Positions 23,275 through 34,054 of a stretch of DNA of 64,000 bases are shown here, piece after piece. Made by a program: the position numbers and the translations under genes. Location: the NCBI GenBank assembly GCA_963921825.1, contig OY997594.1, forward strand, positions 30,300,956-30,364,955. The letters are read 5' to 3'. How positions within the stretch are numbered: the first letter of the stretch is position 1; each line of letters starts with the position of its first letter. Source of the DNA: Erodium maritimum (lineage: Eukaryota > Streptophyta > Magnoliopsida > Geraniales > Geraniaceae). The notes under the pieces were generated by a model. It was given only the letters and a program-made list of their open reading frames with translations. It was not told where the DNA came from and did not search any database.

Positions 23275-23628
23275 GTAACTGATTGTTTAGGTAACTTATG
23301 AATATGTTTTGCAGACAAAACGGAACTGTAATTTTTTCCAATGGATTTAGGTCCTGTATGCCCTAGACTAGTTGCAAAAATTCAGAAATTAGAAGATGCT
23401 CTCCAAGACGAACATGCACATATTCAGAAATTAGAAGATGCTCTCCAAAACGAACAAAGAAAGAATGAGGCTCTCCAATACGAACTCCGAAAGAGTGAGG
23501 CAATGTTGAAGAGCATAACATCAAAGTGTTGGTGTAGTATAGTTTGGTGTATTATTGAGATTTTAGTGTATGTCATAATTGGAAGATTTGGTAATGGTTC
23601 ACTTGAGAAAGTGTACAAGCTTCCGTAA
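23275..23628 (+). pseudogene. Terminal exon of a GRF zinc-finger-like protein (coiled coil plus TM)
   Basis: After a splice-acceptor-like TTTTGCAG (about 23307-23314) one frame reads RNCNFFQW, resembling the end of a plant GRF zinc finger (CxxFxWxD). It then stops, and a frame opening at 23341 (MDLGPVCPRLVAKIQKLEDA) continues for 95 residues. That segment has two copies of IQKLEDALQ as a coiled coil and a hydrophobic C-terminal helix (SIVWCIIEILVYVIIG). The coiled coil plus TM tail after a GRF finger is a common plant arrangement often linked to MULEs. A small frameshift at about 23340 and loss of upstream exons at the gypsy boundary make it a remnant. Confidence 0.5.
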
Positions 23629-23897
23629 ATTTGTAATATGTAGGGTCCCTAATATGTACTAGTGAAATATGACTGAATTATGGTGTGAATATGTATAACT
23701 GAATTATCAATGTAGGTTTATATTAAGTGGTTTTTGATGGTGCCAATATGGTGTTATAGTTTCATGTGTGAATATGAATATGTGTTGGTATGTAAATAAA
23801 GAAAATTAAGAAACAGTTCTTATTAACAGAAAATTAGTACATAGGAAGATGATGGTTACATAAACTAGGTTATAAACATATAGCTACCTTGAGATAC
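23629..23897. other. AT-rich spacer
   Basis: AT-rich sequence without a supportable ORF. It probably holds the 3' flanks of the converging remnants on either side. Confidence 0.4.
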
Positions 23898-24486
23898 ACT
23901 AGGTTAACGAAATAGAGCTACCTTGAGATGAGTGGTGCTCGTTTCCTTCTCCAAGATCTTCGTCATCATCGTAGTAGTCTTCGGATAGTGGGACATCTTC
24001 GGATGGTGGCTCTTGGGTTGGTTGCTCTTCCTTGGATGGGAGCTCATCTTGATATGTCGGGTATTTTTCATATGGTTGATCATCTACCGGTGGTGGTGGT
24101 TGTTCGGGTGGCTGCTTCTTTTCGGTGTGCTCCTCTCGTGGTTGGTCCTCTTATTCGGTTGGCTTTTCATTTTCTCTTGGGTGGACATATTGTGGTGATG
24201 GAGGATAGTTATACTCGGGAGATTCTTCCCAAACATCACTATTTGGTAAAGAGTTGGGGGTAAAATAACCCTTCCAATACCTTTCAATATCTGATTCAAA
24301 ATTGGGAGGAGATAGAACCATGTTGTTGTGCTTTGCGGTCCTAAATGCTGAAAATAATAGGCTTGATAAAAAGGAGGCAAACATGTTATGTGAAGGGAAA
24401 ATATGTACATATTGTAAATACATTCGAGACAAACATGTCCATTTACTCAATCCTATTATCAAAAACTCTGTAAATTCTGAATCCAT
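23898..24486 (-). pseudogene. Acidic Pro/Glu-rich ORF remnant in MULE locus
   Basis: On the minus strand a frame from 24486 gives SPPNFESDIERYWKGYFTP, then PPSPQYVHPRENEKPTE. A TAA near 24151 interrupts, after which the same frame continues with EDQPREEHTEKKQPPEQPPP and an acidic end (DYYDDDEDLGEGNEHH) to about 23900. Biased but coherent codon use across the stop suggests a former protein. I do not recognise the family. It may be an accessory ORF of the MULE or a captured gene fragment. Confidence 0.4.
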
Positions 24487-25224
24487 TTACTCAACCCTAT
24501 TACAAAAGCTATGTACATTTTGAATCAATTTACTCAACCCAACACATATGTTATTAAGTATTCTTAAAAGTGACTGCAAAGAAACCTAACACAAAAGAGT
24601 AAAACATGGCACATGGGAGAGGGAATCATATTAGTGTCTTCAAAAGGTGATGGTTCCCCATCACATGTGGTCTGCCACATCTTACAACCAAACAAAACAT
24701 GTCCAATGTTAAATGTCCATAATGGCCTTTCACCCACTATTCTACAACTACTAAGTCCTAACAAGCTAAGTGCCTTCTAATTGGTAGGATTGAGAGTTGT
24801 GGCCATGGTTGGAGCTCTCATCAATTCCCCGAGCAGGCTGGCTCCAACTTACTCCTCTCTTGCCATCTTTCCCCTTTCCATTTCCACGAGAAGCCCTTGC
24901 TTGTTTCAGCCATGTTCTGAATCCTACAGTAGCCCGTGGAAATTGAAACCACACGTAATGTCAACTTTTAAGAGAAGTTAAGGATAGCAAAACGCCTCGC
25001 CCGTTCCCCGCACCATTATTTTATAATAAAATATTATAATTTATATATACATAATAATAATAACAATACACTTGTCTAAGAACATTTTCTCATGTTTGTA
25101 GAAATAAGTCAATGTCTTTTTCTTCGTTTATAGAACATGCTAATACAAAATTTGTTTTGTTCGATACCATGATAGAGTTTATAGCTTTTGTCTATCAAAT
25201 TGTATTCACAACACAATATATTTT
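24487..25224. other. Noncoding spacer in MULE locus
   Basis: No convincing gene. A word at 24982-25010 (GGATAGCAAAACGCC, then CTCGCCCGTTCCCCGC) faintly mirrors CCCCGCCCCATTGCCATCC at about 27058-27076, so a decayed hAT-like element could span 24982-27076. The match is short and no TSD is clear. Confidence 0.3.
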
Positions 25225-25690
25225 TAGAAATATTAAGTTTAACTTATTTAGATATTTGAGTTGTGATTATGATTTGATATTGATATAAATGCTAATTATA
25301 TATAATATAATATAATTGTATCACCTTATGTATATGTAAGTTACATATACAAAAGGTGATATAATTATATTATATATGATTATCATTTATATCAATATCA
25401 ATATCAAATCGGTAGCGGAGCCACATGGTGCCCAAGGGGGGCACGTGCCCCCCACCCCCTCATTTGTTTTTGAAAAATTCTTGTATGTTATTTTATTTTA
25501 TTTTTCAAAAATACCCCTTAATTCCTTCTAATTTCGTAGTTGTGCCTCCCTCAAATTTTTTTACAATCATGTATTGACACTGAAAAATTTTGGTGCCCCC
25601 CTCACTGAATAAGCTAGCTCCGCCACTGTATCAAATCATAGTCATAACTCAAATATCTTAAAAGTTGGAATAACAAGTTACACTTAAAAT
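25225..25690. repeat. AT-rich foldback (inverted repeat), split by a hAT MITE
   Basis: Left arm 25225-25343 and right arm 25344-25410 plus 25638-25690 are near-complementary about a centre at 25343 (CATATACAAAAGGTGATA against TATCACCTTATGTATATG). Joining the right arm across the inserted MITE extends the stem to ATATTTGAG on the far side. The stem is about 120-135 bp with few mismatches, as in a hairpin MITE or small-RNA precursor. Confidence 0.85.
25411..25629. mobile_element. hAT-type MITE (219 bp, perfect 8-bp TSD)
   Basis: The terminal repeats GGTAGCGGAGCC and, inverted, ACAGTGGCGGAGC flank a body with GGGGGGCACGTGCCCCCC. The 8-bp TSD ATCAAATC is perfect (25403-25410 and 25630-25637). 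An 8-bp TSD and a CAGTGGCGGA-type end fit the hAT superfamily. There is no ORF. It sits within one arm of the AT-rich foldback and is therefore younger than it. Confidence 0.9.
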
Positions 25691-25839
25691 TTTCAACGTG
25701 ATGATTCAATTTGTTCCATTAAGAAGTCAAGTTAGGTACTCTAAGCTTTATGTTATAAGATATTTCGTTAAGACACTTTCTATTATGCGTAAACTATTAT
25801 GAGACATGGATATCATTGTCATGTGATGTTTATTTTATA

Positions 25840-26785
25840 GGCTTATATACTTTTTGGTACCCAAATGTTTCGTCCACGAACGATTTGGTACCCTTGTGTT
25901 TCAAATGACCAATTTGGTACCCTTTTGATTTGTCCACGGACGGAATTGGCATATTCCGTTAGAAACTAACGGAATATTACTCTAAGTTAGTCATGTGCAG
26001 TTAAGTGGGGTGTGAACTGACGATTTTACCCTTTCTTATTTTAAACTTATAAATTTGATAGACAAAATTACCATTCTACCCTTAGTTATAATAAAATAAA
26101 TAAATAAATAAATTTTAAAATAAATTAAATTTTTAAAAAATAGAATATTAAAATATTAAAACATTAAAAAATTTAATTAAAAAAAAATATTAATACATTA
26201 AATAATTTAAAATTTTAAAATTAATATATTTAAAATTAAAATATTTAAGAAAATAAAAAAATTTAACAAAATTTAAAAAATTTAAAATTAAATAAAAAAT
26301 AAAAAATAAGAAATAAGAAATAAATAAATAGATTAATTGTTTAAGAAAAATGAAAATTTAAAAAATAATAAACTATAAATTATAAATTATTCTGAAAACT
26401 TAAAAACACTTATTAATTATTTTAGAAAATAATAAATAAGAAATTCGAATAATATATTAAAATATTTTTTTATAAAAAAATTATTTAATAAAATAAAATT
26501 ATTTATTTTTATGAAAAAAAAACTTATTAAATATAAATTAATATATATAGTTAAAAGTCAAAAGTCAATATAAGGGCAAAATGGTCATTTTACATTAAAG
26601 TGAAAAGTCAACTAAATCAATATAAGGGTAAAATGGTCATTTCACATTATTCTATTAGTGTTTTAACCCCATTAACTCAAATTGTTCGTGGACAGAACAT
26701 TAGGGTACCAAACCGGAATAAAAATTCATAAGGGTATCAAATCGTTCGTGGACGAAACATTTGGGTACCAAAAAGTATATATCCC
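25840..26785. mobile_element. Mutator-type MITE (946 bp, perfect 9-bp TSD)
   Basis: Terminal inverted repeats of about 50 bp begin at GGCTTATATACTTTTTGG and share GGTACCCAAATGTTTCG and TCCACGAACGATTTGGTA with the inverted right end. The 9-bp TSD TATTTTATA is perfect (25831-25839 and 26786-26794), as expected for Mutator-like elements. The interior is very AT-rich and noncoding, with sub-terminal inverted motifs such as AAAATGGTCATTT. Its sub-terminal sequence matches the element at 43043-44510, so both belong to one family. Confidence 0.9.
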
Positions 26786-26879
26786 TATTTTATATGTATG
26801 TTGTTTTAAAATTATGGATTGACATGCATGTTGTTTAAAATTATGGATTGAGAATTGTCATTTCAAATGTGCATTTTTT

Positions 26880-27085
26880 TGGGTGATGTGAATGGGGCGG
26901 GAACGGGGTAAGGAATAAAATCCCCCGTGGAACGAGAATGGGACGGGGAATAAAATCCCTATTCCCAACGGGGCGGGGTCAACGTGGGGTCGATGCGGGG
27001 ACGAGGCGGAGACGGGGAGAGTGTCGGGGACGCGGGATGGGGACGGGGACTGGGGTCCCCGCCCCATTGCCATCCCTAAGGGAAG
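26880..27085. repeat. G-rich minisatellite-like tract with G-quadruplex motif
   Basis: Irregular GGGGCGGGGACGGGG-like units end in CCCCGCCCCATTGCCATCC, a string typical of one end of certain plant hAT-like repeats. The stretch 27034-27055 has four G-runs with 2-nt spacers, a canonical G4 pattern. Confidence 0.8.
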
Positions 27086-27115
27086 ATAATGTTTTAGATT
27101 TGAAATGATATTCAT

Positions 27116-27199
27116 GCAATTATACTAGGAATCTCTGTAAAATCAGTCATAGGCAATTATACTAGGAATCTCTGTAAAATCAGTCCTATGCAATTATAC
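27116..27199. repeat. 37-bp tandem duplication (2.3 copies)
   Basis: The unit beginning GCAATTATACTAGGAATCTC occurs at 27116-27152 and 27153-27189, with a partial third copy to 27199. The copies differ at only a few positions, so the duplication is recent. Confidence 0.92.
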
Positions 27200-27399
27200 A
27201 TTCAAAGCCTGCATTATTCAGACTTGTTGATGACTAGGAACTAGTTTCAGATTAGATGTGACAAAGTGATTTCTAAAGTTCTACAAAATTCATATATGAA
27301 ATGCATTACAATATGAAAATATTGTTGTGAGAAGGGTAAAAGACGGACCTTTGCAATTTCCCACTGAGCCTTTGATATGGCCTGGTTGGCTCCTAGTCC

Positions 27400-28390
27400 T
27401 TAGCTGCGAGTGATGGCCTCCTCACGTAGTTGTTTTTGCCTCTTCCTTAGACTTACCCAGTCAAACTCACGAAGTTCTTGTTTCCTCTTTTTCAAACTTG
27501 CTAAGGTAGCTTGTCTGCCAGCCTCAATTCTAGCCAAGTCAGCAGGTGTGATGGACCAAAATGATTTCAAGAGAGCTGCCATATCAACACCCCCACCAGC
27601 CATGTCTTGAGTGGCTACTTCACCACCAAATGAAACATCGACTACAACACTATCCACTAGGTCGACGTCTACAACATCCAAAACAACTGCAACATCAACA
27701 ACAACATCATCCACCTCCTTCAACCCGTCAAAGCCGACCTTCTACTTATACCGTAGTTACTCGTTCGAGAGCTTGTTCACTAACCCAAGAACGTGCCATC
27801 AAGGCAGCGCCTCCTGTTTCGACTTTTTGGAAATCGTCCCATAAGGCTCGACAGAAATCGGTTCATTAGTTTTTGTCGTTTTTTCTGTTTTTGGGTTAAG
27901 GTCTGTCCTTATAGTTCCTCCTTAGCAGAATTCTTTTGTAAGCGTGGTACTGGTCTTTTGACCTCCTTTACCCTGATTTCTTATCAGGGCATTCCGATTC
28001 TTTTTTTGGAATCGGTCTAATTAATATATTTTTCGAGCTTATAAAAACAACAACATCATCCACTAGGTCATCGTCTACAACATCCTCATCCATAAATTTA
28101 AACCTTATAACTTGTTCATCATGTTCCTCATTCTCCTCAGTTTCCTCATCCTCCTTAGTTTATTCATCTCCCTCATTCTCATCATTCTCCTCATTATCTA
28201 ATGCAACATGTTCATCTACAAGATCATCGTGAGCATCAAGGTCTACTTCACTGTCTTTCCTTTGTTGCTCCTTAGCCTTCTCCTTAGCCTACTGTCTTTT
28301 CAATCTTTTTGCATCCCTATCTTTTTCAATCCCAGCAAAACTTGCTTGTCTTTTTTTGTCAAGTATGTGTTGAACTATTTTCTCAAGACC
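27400..28390 (-). pseudogene. Acidic C-terminal ORF of MULE locus, interrupted by a LINE
   Basis: From about 28390 leftwards a frame reads HILDKKRQASFAGIEKDRDA, then a long acidic Asp/Glu/Val stretch with two in-frame stops. A LINE fragment interrupts at 27715-28045, and the frame continues as DMAALLKSFWSITPADLARI and QATLASLKKRKQELREFDWV to a stop near 27402. It lies after the transposase in the same orientation, separated by a repeat-filled putative intron. The charged helical C-terminus looks real, but I do not recognise the family and do not see the SWIM finger expected at the end of a MULE transposase. Confidence 0.45.
27715..28045 (+). mobile_element. 5'-truncated LINE fragment (331 bp, perfect 18-bp TSD)
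   Basis: A perfect 18-bp duplication, AACAACAACATCATCCAC, flanks the insert (27697-27714 and 28046-28063). The insert ends CGAGCTTATAAAA, a typical plant L1 tail. Its start encodes the last residues of an L1 ORF2 (TQERAIKAAPPVSTFWKSSH) followed by a T-rich 3' UTR. A similar C-terminus is at 49801-49995. Insertion was into the acidic codons of the MULE-locus ORF. Confidence 0.92.
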
Positions 28391-28439
28391 TGCAACACGA
28401 AGTAAAATGGTAGTTAAACAGCTAAGTAGAATGAAAAAG

Positions 28440-28830
28440 TAAACTACAAAGTGAACTACTAAGTACATATGTACATTGCTACTGAAAATCCTAACTAAAA
28501 TGCTAATTCAAATGCATACCTCAAATGCTACTAAAATCCTAATTAAAGTGCTAATTAAAATCCAAAGTAAATTGCTAATTAAATTCGTAAGTAAACTATT
28601 AATTAAATTCATAATTAAACTACTAATTCAAATGTTAAATATAATGTTGATCGAGCTAATCAATGCTAATGAAACCGCTAATTAATTGATAATTTTAAAA
28701 TTACTGAAAATGCTATTGATCGAGCTAATAAATGTTAATGAAAATGCTAATTAATTGATAATTTAAAGACAACTGAAAATGCTACTGATCAAGCTAATTA
28801 AAGGCTAATGAAATGCTAATTATGAATGCA
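28440..28830. repeat. AT-rich intron-like tract with 66-69-bp repeats
   Basis: Three units starting ATGTTGATCGAGC, ATGCTATTGATCGAGC and ATGCTACTGATCAAGC begin at 28644, 28710 and 28779. The left half is filled with shorter AAAATGCTAATTA-like words. The tract separates two minus-strand coding blocks, so it is probably an intron expanded by slippage. Confidence 0.75.
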
Positions 28831-30631
28831 TACATTTGCGGTAGAACCACGACATCAGCTTCTTGCGGTAATACTCCAAGAAGGTCAGTATTGGCATGGC
28901 TCTGCCCTTTTTGATCCTGCTGTTGAAAGTATCACTAATGTTGTTGGTTTATGCAGCATTTTTGCAACCAGGGTTGAAGAGAGCAATGCAACAGTTTTCC
29001 GCTGGTCTGGCTCTCAACCAGTGGTAAGCCTTCATATTAATCTTTCTTAGCTCCTCCATTGTATCCTCATATTGTTCTCTAGATGTTGCTTGTGAACACT
29101 TCCACAACATCCTCTTCATTTGTTGGGACTTAAAACTCTTGAACCAGTTCTCGTAGAGATGTCTCATGCAATGCAAGGTGTTCAACATTTGGACGTTGTT
29201 TGAACACCTATACTAAACCCTGCTCAAAATATAAATAACGTTTCAGTTAAAATAATTAGGATTTATTAAACTAAACAAAACAGTTCAACAAAAGTAATAT
29301 TCTTACCTTTTGTTTATCCGATATAAACACCCATCTTTTGTCTTCCCAATCGCCAATGTCTTGAAACAGTTCATCTACAAACCATTTCCATGACTCCTTT
29401 GTCTCATGTTCAACCACTGCTAATGCAAGTGGGAACATGCCATCATTGGCATCCCTAGCCACTGCTCCTAGAAGGATGCCACCGTGGGGAGATTTCAAGT
29501 GTCATCCATCTAATCATATGAAGGGCCTGCACTCGTTAATAAACCCGAGTTTCTGAGCTCCATATCTTAAATACAATCTTTTGAACAGAGGTGGGTCCTT
29601 GCCTTTGGTAAGGAGATTGAATTGGGTGTCTGGGTTACTCTAAGTGACCAGCTCACCATATCGCTCTAGCATGCCGTATTGAAGAACGATTTCTTCCCGA
29701 TGAATTTTCCTCCCTTCTCGAATTACACGAGATACTTTACCCAACTTCAATACTATCTGTAGATCTTCTTCTATCTTCTTCTTGAACTCTTCACGATCAA
29801 TACTCGCATGCTCGTTTATGTAATTTGTGTACCTAAATCAAAACATGGAGATATACAGTCATTTAATGACAACTTTATTTAACATTACACAACTTGAATT
29901 AACATGTGTGGCACGTGAATATACTTCCATACCTATATCCAAGGGAACAGGCAGTGATGCTTTCACCTTTTGTGGTATTTTGACAGTTATGCTTGGGTCA
30001 GAAGGTTTTAACGGAAAGACACCTTTCAGCTTGATGTACCCACACCATATGTGGAACCCGCATTTAGGCATCTTGCATACCGCTCCAATGCCATCATTCT
30101 TTTGGTTCCTATTGTATGTGTAGTTGAAACCCTTCTCCGCTGCATAATTATGAAGCACCACCCGTACCCAATAAGCATCCTCAAATATGTCCCCTATTGT
30201 AGCTGTATCTTTTCCAAGGAACAAAATTTGTCCCAGTACTTTGGCTCCCTACTACTTGATGTAGCAAAACCCGCAATGGGATCCTCCTCCATTTCATCTT
30301 CAACCTCAAACCCTTCAGCATGTTCTTCATTGGCTACCCCATCACCTTTCTCTTCTTCTTCCTTTCTTTCAGCATCTTCTCCATCATCTTCCTGATTTGC
30401 TTCTTCATCCTCATAACCTTCTTCATCATATTCTTTACTAGAGGAACTTCCATCACCATCGTAGGAACTGTCCTCTGAAGAACTGTATCCTCCAGCATAT
30501 TTAAGTCCTTCAGTAGTAATTTCATCTCCCAACAACTCACTGTCTACGAGTTCTTCATCTAACAACTCATCAATGTCCCCATTTGAGGGTTCATCCACTA
30601 ACCTCGAGTCTCTTATCTTCCTCTTCCCCAT
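28831..30631 (-). pseudogene. Mutator-like (MULE) transposase, degenerate
   Basis: The ATG at 30631 opens an acidic N-terminal part (SSSEDSSYDGDGSSSSKEYD). After a frameshift near 30200 the MuDR N-terminal domain follows (AYWVRVVLHNYAAEKGFNYT). The MULE catalytic region gives ECRPFI-stop-LDG-stop-HLKSPHGGILLGAV (two TGA codons near 29505 and 29515) and FPLALAVVEHETKESWKWFV. Further on are LHCMRHLYENWFKSFK and EELRKINMKAYHWLRA, the conserved MULE blocks. The SWIM zinc finger is absent. The transposase would excise and insert Mutator elements. It is inactive here because of stops, frameshifts and an interrupted tail. Its upstream region is cut by copia element C2. Confidence 0.88.
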
Positions 30632-32365
30632 CTAGTAAAGGACATTAATTCACTCAACAATTAGTATATTTCAGTAAAGCACAAAGAAAAAAATGTAAAA
30701 AACATATTATATCCCACAAGAATCTCTAGAGCAGTAAAAGAACGATGTGTGTGATTAAAAAGGTATAAATATTAGGTTTAATGGTCAAGAAGATATCAAA
30801 ATTTCCCTTTCAACTCCAAGAAATAAGAATTTGGCTAGCAGAGCTCTAGGAGATGAGAACTTCACAAATGGACTTGCAAATGAGATCTAATTTGCAGGCT
30901 ATTGAAAAAATGAATACAAAATAAAAGCAATAAATGCAAACATGTTGAAAACTGAACGAAGGACAAAAGAATACCTAAACTCCACACTTTCAATGATCAA
31001 AATCACTAAACCTTTATTTTATATTGTTTAGAAGACTAACTCATTTTTTATTGTCTTTGAGTAAGACCTCCCTTTTTTGGGTCTTAATATTAGTACTCAT
31101 GTTATGCTTAAGACAATCTGTACGTCTTTCAACAGAAAAACTCTATTATAGAGACATGTACTATTTGTTTTTTTGTGAACTATAAAAAATATATCACTTG
31201 TCAAATAGGGAAGTTTCTAGCATGAAGACAAACTTCATTTTGCACAGATTTATCGGGGAAAAAGATAAAAAAAAATTCCCTTGGAAGTTCACTCTGGCAA
31301 AATCAAATTGACTGACAAAACAGAAGAAAAGAAATTCATAGAAACAAGTACCTGTAATCCAAAGGGAAAATGTTCACCAAGAATAGGAAGAGAAACAACA
31401 ATAACAGAAAAAGAGTTTGAGGTTGATAAAGCACAAGTAGATATCACAATAAAGCACAAAACACACGAGTAAATTACACAAACTATATCAGTTCCAGATG
31501 GCTGCTGCAGCATCAAATAAAGCACAAGTAGATATCACAACCTACTGATCCTCACATAGACACAGAAAATGTTCAAATATAGTGATAAACTGATTCCTAA
31601 ATTAGCATTTAGATAACAAAGCACACGAGTTGAGGACTAATTTCGAGCAGATGCCATAAGCTTATGAACAAACCTGGTGTTATTTTGGAAAATTTTAACC
31701 AAAAAAGGGAATAAAGTTGTAATATTTGGTATGTTTCACTTTCACATACTCATTTTAAGCAAAAAAAAAAAACCAAAGCTACTACAAACTTCACTTCAAA
31801 ACGAAATCTAGCAAAAGTCTTTCACATACATATTAAGCATTGAAAGCCAAAGCTTCAGATTTCAACACGTTTTGACATCTTTCAAAAGGGGTTCCAGTGA
31901 AGAAGAACAAGCATGCATGCAACTTTCAATCAGACATAATTTGTAATCAATAATTTCAGACTGATTTGAAACCCCAAAATCACTTCGCACCCAAACTAAA
32001 ACCCTAAATCCACTAAATCAGTTAAAACCCCAACTGAACCCTAAAATGAACAAACCGATTTCCTATAAACCCTAACAAAACGAAAGTCCAATATATAGAT
32101 AGGGTTCAACATCGCTTACCTCTAAAGATGAATCAGAGCAACCACGTTCATTTTCAAGCGCTGCTCCTGGAAATGAAACAACCCTCCCTTTCTTTCCAAG
32201 TAGAACTCGTTCTCCAGAATGAAGCAGCAATCCACGTCTCGGCTGCTCAATGTGGCGTGGAGGGAAAAACGAAACTCCCGAGTCACGATTTCAGAGCAGA
32301 GAACTAAAGAAGATGAAGAGTTGAAGCGAGAGAGAGCGAAGAAGATGAAGAGTTGAAGTGAACAC
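30632..32365 (-). other. 5' region of MULE gene with putative first exon and introns
   Basis: Most of this stretch is AT-rich and noncoding. On the minus strand a GAG|GTAAGC splice-donor-like site (GT at 32119-32118) ends an uninterrupted frame of about 60 codons ([20 protein letters not shown]). GA-rich repeats (GAAGATGAAGAGTTGAAG) lie upstream at 32310-32365, where the C2 5' LTR begins. This could be the first exon of the MULE gene or of a captured gene. The assignment rests on splice signals and frame only. Confidence 0.35.
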
Positions 32366-34041
32366 TGTTAGTCTTAGTGCCCGTAGTTCAATCTTAAATG
32401 TCCAAATGTATATATCATCGTTAGCAATAAAATTAAAGCGGCTTTATATTACTTATGTGTTGGAGTAATATATCGACGTGTGCTCTGATCTATGCCCATC
32501 ATGCGAATAGAACCATAGATCGAGATAGATCACACTAGATGGGTCCCTAGTCAACAAAGCTTCACTAGAAGCGACTAGTATGAAAGATGGCTCTTTATGG
32601 CTTACGTTCTATTAGTCATTGGAATGGGATTCCAGAGTCTGATCATAGATATCATGTGGGACATGATATTGGAAGACCCGCCCTGAATATGTGCCATAGA
32701 TTAAGTCAAGAACATATTCAGTGTCGTAGCTTGTCATGTATCCTTAGACCAAGGAGTCTTTGTGATCGATATGTAGTCAACAACTGTGTTTGACCTGAGC
32801 CTAACGTTGTCCGTAACAGGGCTTCCATAACGGCCAGTATTGGCTTGGGGACGGGCTACATGAGTGACACGAAATGCGGCTAAGGGATTTATCCCTCATA
32901 CTGAGGTATGGGAAAGATATCGGTTCTCGGCCGCTTGATCGAGAGTGACTGAAAGAATAGCATGGCCATGCACATGATACTGGGTATCATATCTTCAGTC
33001 ATCTCACATATCAAGGAACGGTGATTGAGAATAATAAGGATGACGGCTCTATGCCTTATCTCAATCAGGATATCGGAGATAAAAGGATAATGACAGGGAT
33101 GACGGAAATGTTAGAATGGACAGGGTCGATTCGTTATGCAGTGTCAGGCAATACTAAAGTCTCTTTAGTTGCCACTTAAATAGGATCAAGTAAAATGGGA
33201 TTTTACGTTGATCTATTGACATGCATAAACCTAAGGGTCACACCGGAGGATGAAACTCATTGACACATTTATGGAGAATGGCCAAAAGGGAGTTGTCTCG
33301 GGACATGATCAAAACTGGGTTTTGAGTCATGTGCCCGTAAGTGAATAGGACTTTACGGATCAAGACAAGGCTTGGAGTCTTGGGATTGATCGCGTCGGAT
33401 AATGTTGGACATTTCCGGCATGGAAGGCTTGGAGGCGATGAGCGAATCACGAGACCTTGTTGGAAATGGCCACGGGCCATGTTCCAAGAGGCCCATGCAA
33501 CCAAGGCCCATGGAACTAATTAATCAAGTCTTGATTAATTAGTACTAAGTAAGGAAGACAAGGATTAAGGTGTTGGTGATTCACCACCTAACCCAATCTT
33601 GTCTAGCCATACTATGTCCTATTTACACCTTACTTGACACCATACTTGTCTCATGCCTTTAGTTGGACAAGTATGGGTTTTGTTATGTTTAAGTCATCTT
33701 TTTTCAACATAACAAACACAAGACAAGAATAGGAAACACAACTTCTCTCCCCCTTCCCTTGCAATTTCGGGTTTGGCAAGTTCCCACCTCCATTTTTGTG
33801 TTCTTGAGTCCTCAAAGAGAAGAACTACGTGGCTTTGATTCCCATGTGAATACGTAGGCGTCTTGGAGACTCAAGTCAATCATTCGTTACCCGGTGTTCT
33901 TGTTTTGGTAAGAAATAGTGCTGAATTTTTCTCTTGTGAATCCATTCTTTGTTAGTTGTTTCATGGTTTAATCGTCTCTCGGTTTTCATTGATTTTCCGC
34001 TGCGAGTTGGTTCATCTCCAACCCTACCTCGAGACCCAACA
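32366..34041 (+). repeat. 5' LTR of copia element C2 (1676 bp)
   Basis: It starts TGTTAGTCTTAGTGCCCG and ends CGAGACCCAACA directly before the PBS. By-eye comparison with the 3' LTR at 39094 found about 34 substitutions and one 2-bp indel, about 2% divergence. The 5-bp flanks are AACAC on the left and GACGC on the right, which match at only three of five positions. Confidence 0.97.
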
Positions 34042-34042
34042 G

Positions 34043-34054
34043 TGGTATCAGAGC
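34043..34054 (+). other. Primer-binding site of C2
   Basis: TGGTATCAGAGC, one base inside the LTR, is the plant initiator Met-tRNA primer site and is identical to that of C1. Confidence 0.97.
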
